NCBI GenBank assembly: GCA_026786345.1 | Contig: JAJAYD010000158.1 | Coordinates: 1 to 33,192, forward strand | Length of the DNA stretch: 33,192 nucleotides | Source: Chitinophagaceae bacterium | GTDB taxonomy: Bacteria; Bacteroidota; Bacteroidia; Chitinophagales; Chitinophagaceae | Direction of reading: 5' to 3' | Shown: positions 26,616 through 33,192 of the stretch, in pieces | Position numbering within the stretch: position 1 is the first letter of the stretch | Layout of the letters: each line of letters starts with the position of its first letter | Notes under the pieces: generated by a model | What the model saw: the letters and a program-made list of their open reading frames with translations, nothing else | Databases searched by the model: none | What the model was told of the DNA's origin: nothing | Translations under genes and position numbers: made by a program

Positions 26616-27456
26616 AACTACACATGAATAGGGTTGAAAAAAGAATTTTTATTCAGTAACAAACCCGGGCTAAAGAGATTTACACTGCTTTTTTTACAGG
26701 GCCCCTGTAGCAGCATTATTTTCCATTTTATATTGTACAAAAAACACGTCTTTAGCAGATACAATTTGCCAAATCCATTCCTTATCCTGCCAACGGTTTT
26801 ATAAATGAAATGCTATAGAGTTCCTAATAGAAATTGTATGCAACTTTTGACTGTGGTAATGGCTCAGTACTTTATAAAAATTCTTTTAAGTAATTAATTC
26901 AAGTTTGGTTTTAGTTGCAGATAATGCACCTGTATGCAGTCGTGTTGAAGAAATTTATGTAGGAGACATTGAGCTTCAAATGGTGTTTATTGAACGCGAA
27001 GTTTTCTTAAAAAAAGCTTCAGGTGAATTAGCAAATGAAAATATTTTTTTAAATAATTTTTTAATTGTTTTTTAAAATAAAAGTTTGTAATATTATGTTC
27101 TGTCTAAAATCTTAAGTTGTGGTTTAGATCTGTTTGCAACTTAATATCACACATGTTCTTCATCCTTTTTCTATTGAATTCCTCAAAGATTTTCCGGTAA
27201 TTGTAATATACAAGCACATTATGCTTTTTGCTTGCTATTACATTGTTATATCATTTACTATTCGTTTTTTTAAAAAGTTTTAAAATTAATTCTTACCCAA
27301 AGGTGTTTTTGCATACCTATAAGTAAGTGTCCGTTCAGGCTGATGGTTAATTACAGGGTGCTCTATGCATTTTGTAAGGGGTTATAACAAGGGGGTTAAT
27401 ATATCATTATTTATTTTTTTCTCATAAAATCTGCTTATAAATTAAAATTTACCTGT
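26616..27456. other. 840-bp AT-rich gap after the tRNA-like element
   Basis: No supported gene. It contains a perfect palindrome (26695-26709) and a plus-strand open frame without an ATG at 26905-27075 (56 codons from a TTG, containing VCSRVEEIYVGDIELQMVF), which could be a gene remnant or chance. The 250 bp before the next gene are very AT-rich with no clear promoter motif. Confidence 0.5.
26695..26709. repeat. Perfect 15-bp palindrome inside an imperfect hairpin
   Basis: TACAGGG-C-CCCTGTA, symmetrical around one base. It is flanked by CTGC (26685-26688) and GCAG (26710-26713), with a run of T on one side only. It lies 80 bp after the degenerate tRNA. It could be a protein-binding site or the stem of a small hairpin. 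Confidence 0.45.
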
Positions 27457-29133
27457 ATGAAAATTTTTGCCAAAACCTTATTCCTGCTTTTGTTTCAGGC
27501 AGCTATGTATGCTTCTTATGCACAGAGTTGCTCCGATAATTTATTAACTAACAGCACTGGTTATTACGGTGGCTTTGAAGCATCAAGTTTCTCGTCAACC
27601 ACAGCCGGTACCGATTATTCGTATGGAATGCCCCGAAATGGCAACTACGAAATTGTAAAAACAGCTAAAAGCGCTGGCGGAGGTGGATACCTAACTCTTA
27701 ATCCGCATTCAGGCGACTATTTGATGGTCAGTCATACACGTTCCGCAAAGGGAGAACGCATATGGTATAAAACTGTTAGTGTTGTTCCGGGAGCTACTTA
27801 CCAGTTTTGTGCCTGGATAGCCAATATAAAAACGGATCCCGTTAATGGCTTTGCAATAAACCTGATAGTGAATGGGGTGGTTATCGCCAGTAAAACTGCG
27901 GTGTATGGTTGGGTTCAATTATGTGGAAGTTACAGGGTACCGGCCGGCGTTACATCAATAAATTTGGCTATAGCAGACCCCAATGCACACGTTGGTCCAA
28001 GCCATTTTTTAGGTCTTGATGATATTTGCTTTAGACAATCCTCACCTACATTACGCCTGGGAAACCTGGTATTTAATGATAGGAATGGTAATGGAGTTAG
28101 AGATTTGAACGAGAATGTGATACCTGGTGTGACTGTAAGTTTATATACAGATAACAATAGTGATAATTTACCCGATGGAGCCGCTATACAAACAAATACA
28201 ACCAGCTCTACTGGTAATTATTTGTTTACAAATCTTGCACCAGGCCGTTACATAGCATCGTTACCCATAATTCCGGGTTACGGGCCTACGCCAGGTTTTG
28301 ATCCTATTCCTGATAACAATGTCGATAATAAAAATAAATTGATTTTTAATAATACTTCCGGTACTACTACTCTATTTACAAATGCCATTACTTTAAATTA
28401 CAATGACGAACCTACAACTGATGGAGATGATGCAAACGGAAATTTAACCTTTGACCTTGCCGAATGTGGTAACGGCAACCTGGGTGATTTTATATGGAAG
28501 GATGTAAATGGTAATGGTATACAAGAAAGCGTAGATAAGGGTATCGATCTCTATATTAATCCGGGTATAAGCGTACTATTAACTTTCCCTGATGGAACAA
28601 CGACAACCAATGATAAGAGCAGAATTGGAGATCTTTCGGTTGGTATATATAACTTTCCGTCTCTGGGACCAGGAAATTATACGCTAACCTTTCCAACTAT
28701 AAGCGGATATATCCCTACAACTGTAAATGTTGGAGGAAACCAGGGTGATAGCGATAATCCAGGTATTCCATTTAGTATAACGCTTGGAGTTAATGAAATA
28801 AATCACACTATAGATGCAGGTTACAAGCTATCTGCCAGGGCGGCAAATCCATATAAAGGTATTGTTGAAGAACAAAAAACCATTCTGTCGATATTCCCTA
28901 ATCCTGCAAAAAGTTCGTTTGTGGTTAATTTAAAATCACGGGCTGCCGGAATAGCAATGATTAGAATACTGGACGCCTCCGGCAAAGTTGTGATGACAAA
29001 AAACAATGCAGTCATTCAGGGCTCTAATGCCATTACTATACCCAACTTAGGTAAATTTAAAGCGGGCAATTACCAGGTTCAGGTAATTAATGGTAATGAT
29101 ATAGTTAATAAACAACTTGTAATTGCTCCTTAA
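27457..29133 (+). CDS. SdrD_B-repeat surface protein with T9SS sorting domain
   Basis: A 558-residue exported protein with a signal peptide (1-23, ending YAQS). Residues 24-195 form a beta-sandwich (SGDYLMVSHTR, GATYQFCAWIAN, LGLDDICF) resembling carbohydrate-binding-like modules found in Bacteroidota surface proteins. Two SdrD B-like domains follow: about 200-275 (LGNLVFNDRNGNGVRDLNE, calcium-binding Asp/Asn loop) and about 341-455 (LGDFIWKDVNGNGIQESVD). A type A T9SS sorting domain (about 478-558, SIFPNPAKSSFVVNL...GNYQVQVINGND) ends it. It is probably anchored or released at the cell surface as an adhesin or matrix protein. It is a single gene closed by a strong terminator. Confidence 0.9.
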   Translation: MKIFAKTLFLLLFQAAMYASYAQSCSDNLLTNSTGYYGGFEASSFSSTTAGTDYSYGMPRNGNYEIVKTAKSAGGGGYLTLNPHSGDYLMVSHTRSAKGERIWYKTVSVVPGATYQFCAWIANIKTDPVNGFAINLIVNGVVIASKTAVYGWVQLCGSYRVPAGVTSINLAIADPNAHVGPSHFLGLDDICFRQSSPTLRLGNLVFNDRNGNGVRDLNENVIPGVTVSLYTDNNSDNLPDGAAIQTNTTSSTGNYLFTNLAPGRYIASLPIIPGYGPTPGFDPIPDNNVDNKNKLIFNNTSGTTTLFTNAITLNYNDEPTTDGDDANGNLTFDLAECGNGNLGDFIWKDVNGNGIQESVDKGIDLYINPGISVLLTFPDGTTTTNDKSRIGDLSVGIYNFPSLGPGNYTLTFPTISGYIPTTVNVGGNQGDSDNPGIPFSITLGVNEINHTIDAGYKLSARAANPYKGIVEEQKTILSIFPNPAKSSFVVNLKSRAAGIAMIRILDASGKVVMTKNNAVIQGSNAITIPNLGKFKAGNYQVQVINGNDIVNKQLVIAP

Positions 29134-29157
29134 AAATTGGGAGTGCTCATAAATGAC

Positions 29158-29197
29158 AAAAGGCCGTCTCAGGTAAAGTATGAGACGGCCTTTTTGT
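29158..29197 (+). terminator. Strong intrinsic terminator after the SdrD_B gene
   Basis: AAAAGGCCGTCTCA (29158-29171) pairs fully with TGAGACGGCCTTTT (29181-29194), a 14-bp stem with a 9-nt loop that ends in a T-run. It lies 24 bp after the stop. Confidence 0.92.
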
Positions 29198-29397
29198 TGT
29201 GTACCATTTAGGGCAACATTGGTTTTGACAGACTGCTAAGCCTAAGCTTGAAACTATGTTGTAACTTAAAATTATATTACATGGTGTTAGAAGTTTATAG
29301 ATCCCTTTTTTAAGATTAAAGAATAAATTTTTAAAAGTCAGCTTTAAATGAAATTCTCCTTAATAACAAAATCAGGTTATGATTTTTTTAAATATCT

Positions 29398-29480
29398 TTT
29401 TGAAACTTAATCCAATAGCAAAGGACTAACCTGTTTTATAAACACCACGATCACCACTTAAGCCAGTTTGGAGTATAACC
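29398..29480 (+). pseudogene. Decayed 3' remnant of a DUF1569 gene
   Basis: Positions 29423-29477 match 20883-20937 at 49 of 55 bases without gaps and, in the matching frame, read TNLFYKHHDHHLSQFGV then stop, against TNMFYKHLDHHLNQFGV in the intact gene. Upstream the frame can still be followed codon for codon to about 29398 but with TGA, TAG and poor matches; beyond that no similarity is visible. It sits directly before the DUF885 gene. Confidence 0.8.
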
Positions 29481-29492
29481 TCAACTATAGAA

Positions 29493-31214
29493 ATGCTAAT
29501 GAAAACCTTGTTTGTAACGCTCACCTTTTGTATGATGTTACAAGGAAGCCAGCCGCTTTTTGCTCAAAAGCAAGTTAATACTGCTACGGATCTTTCATGG
29601 GTAATTGAAAACTATTATACCGGTATAGGAGACCTGGATAAAGTTTACATTTTTAAAGACAGCCCTGAATACTTTGACAGGTTCGATACCTATTATCGCG
29701 AGGCATTGCAAGACTTATCAGCTTTGTCTTTTACAAACTTGTCAACTAATAGCCAGGTTGATTTTGTACTGTTAAAAAGAAATATTGTTAAGGCTCAAAA
29801 GGATTTATCAGAAGCAAAAAGTATTTACAAACAAATACATCAATACATTCCTTTTGATACCAGCATCATTTCTATGCAAGCCAGCAGACGAAGGGGATCG
29901 TACCCGGATGCAATGATGGTTGCTTCGCGGTTTCATTCCATCAAAAATCAAATCGATTCCCTGCAAAACTGGTACAAGAAACAACCACCGTTAACGGCAT
30001 CCTTAAATTCAAAACTATCCGACATCATCGAAAATCTTCGAAAAGGAGTGCAGTCTTCTTACACTTTTTACGATGCCTATGATCCGTTGTTCACCTGGTG
30101 GGTTAAAAAGCCATTCAATCAATTGGATTCGGCATTGGTGCAATATAGTTTGCAAGTTAAAAGCGCCAGAACCAAACAAACCGTTGCAAGCGACGATGGA
30201 TCCGGAATTGAGGGCAATCCCATAGGAGCAAAAGCATTGCAGGATTTGCTGGATTACGAAATGATCCCTTACACCGCTGAAGAACTGGTAGCAATAGCCA
30301 ACCGCGAATTTGCCTGGTGCGATAACGAAATTAAAAAAGCCTCCAGGCAAATGGGCTTTGGCGATGACTGGAAACAAGCCCTGGCAAAAGTAAAATTGAA
30401 TTACGTTGCTCCGGGCAAGCAACCCCAATTAGTAAATGCATTGGCCGAAGAGGCAATTGCATTTATTGAACAACACAATATGATAACCATACCTCCGCTG
30501 GCCAAAGAAGTTTGGCGCATGAGTATGTTAACTGAAGCCCAGCAAAGACTGGCTCCTTTTTTTCTTGGAGGCGAATCAATTTTAATAGGTTACCCTACAG
30601 ATAAAATGGACTTTGAAACCCGGATGATGAGTATGCGAAGCAACAATTATGCGTTTTCGCATGCTACTGTATACCACGAATTAATACCGGGTCATAACCT
30701 TCAATATTTTATGAACAGGCGCTACAAGCAATACCGTTCAGCTTTTCGTACACCTTTTTCAATTGAAGGATGGTCCTTGTATTGGGAGATGTTGTTATGG
30801 GATAAGAATTTTAATGATACGCCCGAAAAGAAGATGGGGGCCTTGTTCTGGAGAATGCATCGCTGTGCAAGAATTATTTTTTCGTTGAATTATCATCTAG
30901 AAAAATGGACACCCCAACAGTGTATCAACTTTTTAATTGATAGAGTTGGTCATGAAAAATTTAGCGCCGAAGGCGAAGTAAGAAGATCGTTTACGGGTGG
31001 TTATGGTCCGCTTTACCAGATAGCTTATATGTTAGGTGGCCTGCAATTGCGCCAATTGTACAAAGAGGTGGTGGATACCAAAAAGATGACTGAAAAGGAA
31101 TTTCATGATGCCTACCTGCACGAAAACGCAATACCAATTGAGATGTTTAGGGCTATTATAAGAAAGCAGCTATTAACGGAGCATTATAAAACAAAATGGA
31201 AGTTTGCCCAATAA
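29493..31214 (+). CDS. DUF885 family metalloprotein
   Basis: A 573-residue exported protein (signal peptide about 1-25, ending LFAQ; the start may also be the second ATG at 29499). It belongs to the DUF885 family, alpha-helical proteins with a zinc-peptidase-like motif. HELIPGH (His395, Glu396, His401) lies in TVYHELIPGHNLQ, followed by IEGWSLYWE with Glu425 and Glu432 as candidate third ligand and partner. These motifs suggest a metallopeptidase or carboxypeptidase-like role in the periplasm, but the family lacks firm biochemistry. Length is usual. It follows a DUF1569 remnant and converges on the cyclase gene, with 3 bp between stops. Confidence 0.9.
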   Translation: MLMKTLFVTLTFCMMLQGSQPLFAQKQVNTATDLSWVIENYYTGIGDLDKVYIFKDSPEYFDRFDTYYREALQDLSALSFTNLSTNSQVDFVLLKRNIVKAQKDLSEAKSIYKQIHQYIPFDTSIISMQASRRRGSYPDAMMVASRFHSIKNQIDSLQNWYKKQPPLTASLNSKLSDIIENLRKGVQSSYTFYDAYDPLFTWWVKKPFNQLDSALVQYSLQVKSARTKQTVASDDGSGIEGNPIGAKALQDLLDYEMIPYTAEELVAIANREFAWCDNEIKKASRQMGFGDDWKQALAKVKLNYVAPGKQPQLVNALAEEAIAFIEQHNMITIPPLAKEVWRMSMLTEAQQRLAPFFLGGESILIGYPTDKMDFETRMMSMRSNNYAFSHATVYHELIPGHNLQYFMNRRYKQYRSAFRTPFSIEGWSLYWEMLLWDKNFNDTPEKKMGALFWRMHRCARIIFSLNYHLEKWTPQQCINFLIDRVGHEKFSAEGEVRRSFTGGYGPLYQIAYMLGGLQLRQLYKEVVDTKKMTEKEFHDAYLHENAIPIEMFRAIIRKQLLTEHYKTKWKFAQ

Positions 31215-31217
31215 AAG

Positions 31218-33170
31218 CTACACCACATTTTCGGATTTAGAAATTTCTTTTTGTGTAATTTTTTTGTGACTGATTTCGTAGTCTACAAAATACATGTCTA
31301 TTTCGCCCAGGTTTTTTGCCTGTATTTTGCCACGGTAACTGCAGGCAAAATTGTCCTTAATAATTTCGTGGGTAACGGCCGAAATATTAACCCGGCCAGG
31401 ATCGCCATTACTTTCCATACGGCTGGCAATGTTTACAGTGCCACCCCAAATATCATAGGCATATTTTTTCTTTCCCACTACGCCTGCCACAACAGGACCT
31501 ATGTGAATACCTATTCTTATCTCCCAGGGCTCAAGACCATCAGCCTGCCTGCGGTCGTTGTAGTCTTTTATAAAATCAAGAATCTCCAGGCCAGCTTTTA
31601 TTATTTTGTAAGAGTGGTTAGGGTTTGGCGATGGAATGTTTCCTGCACACATGTAGGCATCACCGATAGTTTTTATTTTCTCCAGGCCATACTTATCTAT
31701 AATGTCGTCGAAGGCCATAAAACATTCATTTAGTTGCTCTACTACGGCGGTGGGAGATAGTTTGTCAGCAATGGCTGTAAAGCCTTTAAAATCTGTAAAT
31801 AGTACGGATACATCCTCAAAATGGCGGGGTTTAGAATATCCTTTTGCCTGGAGTTCACCGGCAACTTCGGTGGGCAAAATATTTAATAGTAACTGTTCAA
31901 TTTCTACCTTTTGCTTGTCAAGCACTTTATTGGTTTTTGACTGTTGCAGGTAGTTTCTAAAAATAATAACCGCAATAAATATAATTAGAATAAGACCGAT
32001 GGCAAAACCGGTTTTGGCCTGCTTCTGTGCTTTTAGCTCTGTTTCTTTTAACGACTTTTCTTTGGTCAGTAAGTTAATCTCGCCTTCTTTTTTAGAAAGG
32101 TCAAAATCGAACTGCAGCTTACCTAATTTTTTGGAGGTCTCCACATTGTAAAGTGTGTCTTTAATGTCGGCATACTTAGACTGGAAGAGGTACGCTTTAT
32201 TAAAATCGTTTGATTTGCTGTAGCTGGTGGCTAATAATTGATAGATGTCTTTTAGTTCAACATTTGCCTGTATGCCTTCGGCCATTGTTTTTGCACGCAT
32301 GTAATACTGAAGCGCCTGTGAGGTTTTATTCTGGGAGGTGTACACGTCTCCTACGCCTCTCAGGCTGCGAATGATTTGCAATTTATCATCCATTTTTTCG
32401 GCAATATCCAAAGCTCTTAAATGATTGGTTAAAGCTTCACCGGGGTTTCCTTCTTTCAGGTACACCTTGCCGATACCATTGTAAGAAAAAGCGGTATTAC
32501 TGAAAGTTTTATCGGCAGCAATTGAATTTCGAAAATATTGAAGTGCCTTTTCAAATTGCTTGTTATCGTAATAGATTTCGCCAATGTTGCCGGCAATAAT
32601 TACATATGAATCCTTATCTACCAATTTTTCGCAAAGGGGTAAAGCCTGCAGTAAATAGGTGAGGGCTACCGGATCTTTCTTGTTGTAATACACACTGCCT
32701 ATAGTAGTAAGTGCCGAAACAATACGAAGGGTATCGCCACTTTTTTGTGCATATTTTAAAGATTTCAGGCAATATTCCAACGCCTTATCGTCTACACCCT
32801 GGGCAAAATAAATAGCGCCGATGTTATTGAGTAAATTGGCAATTCCTACATCGTCTTTAATCTCTTGAAAAATTCTAAGTGATTCGTTCCAGTGATCCAG
32901 TGTTTCAACAAAACGGGACTGCATGTAATAAACACGACCCAGGTTTTTATCGGCGTAAGCTTCTCCTTTTTTGTAGTCTATTTTTCTTGCAATGTCTTTA
33001 GCCCGTAAAGTAAGGCTGATTGCTTTAGCGGTATCGTCAACCAGAAATTTTTTTGCTTCTTCCAGTAAGTGGTTAACAGTGTTAGAGTCGCCCAGGCTTT
33101 TAGGTTGCCCAATGGCTTTCAATCCGAGGCATAAAAATAATAATAGGCAGTAGGTTGTTAAACGATGCAT
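31218..33170 (-). CDS. TPR-containing class III adenylate cyclase, membrane-bound
   Basis: A 650-residue sensor enzyme. A signal-like N-terminus (1-21) is followed by about seven TPR-type helical repeats (about 70-335) on the periplasmic side, a coiled-coil region (about 345-385), one transmembrane helix (388-405), a linker helix (410-440), and a cytoplasmic class III cyclase domain (about 450-635). Metal ligands are Asp460 (LFTDFKGF) and Asp504 (TIGDAYM). Base-specifying residues are Lys500 (KIKTIGD) and Asp573 (YDIWGGTVN), the ATP-selective pair. The transition-state residues Asn580 and Arg584 (TVNIASRM) are present. It should therefore make cAMP in response to a periplasmic protein or peptide signal (inference). 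The ATG is near the right window edge, so its upstream region is not seen. Confidence 0.92.
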   Translation of the reverse strand: MHRLTTYCLLLFLCLGLKAIGQPKSLGDSNTVNHLLEEAKKFLVDDTAKAISLTLRAKDIARKIDYKKGEAYADKNLGRVYYMQSRFVETLDHWNESLRIFQEIKDDVGIANLLNNIGAIYFAQGVDDKALEYCLKSLKYAQKSGDTLRIVSALTTIGSVYYNKKDPVALTYLLQALPLCEKLVDKDSYVIIAGNIGEIYYDNKQFEKALQYFRNSIAADKTFSNTAFSYNGIGKVYLKEGNPGEALTNHLRALDIAEKMDDKLQIIRSLRGVGDVYTSQNKTSQALQYYMRAKTMAEGIQANVELKDIYQLLATSYSKSNDFNKAYLFQSKYADIKDTLYNVETSKKLGKLQFDFDLSKKEGEINLLTKEKSLKETELKAQKQAKTGFAIGLILIIFIAVIIFRNYLQQSKTNKVLDKQKVEIEQLLLNILPTEVAGELQAKGYSKPRHFEDVSVLFTDFKGFTAIADKLSPTAVVEQLNECFMAFDDIIDKYGLEKIKTIGDAYMCAGNIPSPNPNHSYKIIKAGLEILDFIKDYNDRRQADGLEPWEIRIGIHIGPVVAGVVGKKKYAYDIWGGTVNIASRMESNGDPGRVNISAVTHEIIKDNFACSYRGKIQAKNLGEIDMYFVDYEISHKKITQKEISKSENVV

Positions 33171-33192
33171 GACTAAAACTTTTGAGTAACGC

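Noticed and set aside
25993-26625. Minus-strand 210-codon open frame whose N-terminus reads GFEPMTPFVSGRYANQLSY
   Set aside because: This is the antisense translation of the tRNA-like element and of the PKD gene, a well-known artefact of tRNA genes. It overlaps a confident gene on the other strand.
1-33192. CRISPR arrays, insertion sequences, prophage genes, toxin-antitoxin or defence operons
   Set aside because: I looked for regularly spaced repeats, transposase or integrase motifs and small paired genes on both strands and saw none beyond the 7-bp array at the left edge.

Overview
The window reads as chromosome of a Bacteroidota bacterium, most likely a member of the Chitinophagaceae or a relative (inference). 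The reasons are: a complete set of Sus-type starch-uptake genes; four proteins with type IX secretion system (T9SS) C-terminal sorting domains; lipoproteins with acidic residues after the lipobox Cys; low-to-moderate GC; and almost no Shine-Dalgarno sequences. I see no phage genes, transposases, CRISPR array or integrase.

Layout. At 1-49 there is a tandem array of seven 7-mers cut by the window edge. Positions 220-3823 (minus strand) hold a housekeeping cluster read as ligA, a DUF2461 protein and a small lipoprotein. Positions 4046-15009 (plus strand) hold a starch-utilisation locus: a Nudix-fold regulator whose Nudix-box glutamates are all missing, a secreted GH13 amylase with a T9SS tail, SusC, SusD, SusE-like and SusF-like genes, and an intrinsic terminator. 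Similar palindromes lie before the regulator and before the amylase. The susC gene is split by a single in-frame TAA. Positions 15225-17158 (minus) encode a PhoX/DUF839-like T9SS cargo protein. Positions 17497-18770 hold a leader with mutually exclusive hairpins and an exported M19 dipeptidase, facing a second, divergent M19-like enzyme (18774-20222, minus) with only 3 bp between the two stops. Positions 20483-20938 encode a DUF1569 (DinB-like) protein. Positions 21589-26454 encode a giant PKD-repeat protein with a gliding-type C-terminal sorting domain. Then come a degenerate tRNA-Val(GAC), about 800 bp of AT-rich DNA with a perfect palindrome, an SdrD_B-repeat T9SS protein (27457-29133) with a strong terminator, a decayed copy of the DUF1569 3' end, a DUF885 metalloprotein (29493-31214) and, convergently, a TPR-transmembrane class III adenylate cyclase (31218-33170, minus).

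How the genes work together. The Sus block is a coherent pathway (established by analogy with the Bacteroides Sus system). SusD/E/F lipoproteins bind starch at the surface, the GH13 enzyme cuts it, and the TonB-dependent transporter SusC imports the oligosaccharides. The Nudix-like protein probably senses a sugar or nucleotide ligand and acts on the two palindromes. If the nonsense codon in susC is real, import by this locus would be crippled while the rest is still encoded. The remaining genes are mostly single-gene surface or periplasmic functions: peptide hydrolysis, phosphate-ester metabolism and adhesion.

I did not find an obvious new multi-gene defence or mobile system. The items most worth a second look are the susC nonsense codon, the catalytically dead Nudix regulator with its operators, the attenuator-like leader at 17497-17570, the DUF1569 relic, the degenerate tRNA-Val and the convergent M19 pair.
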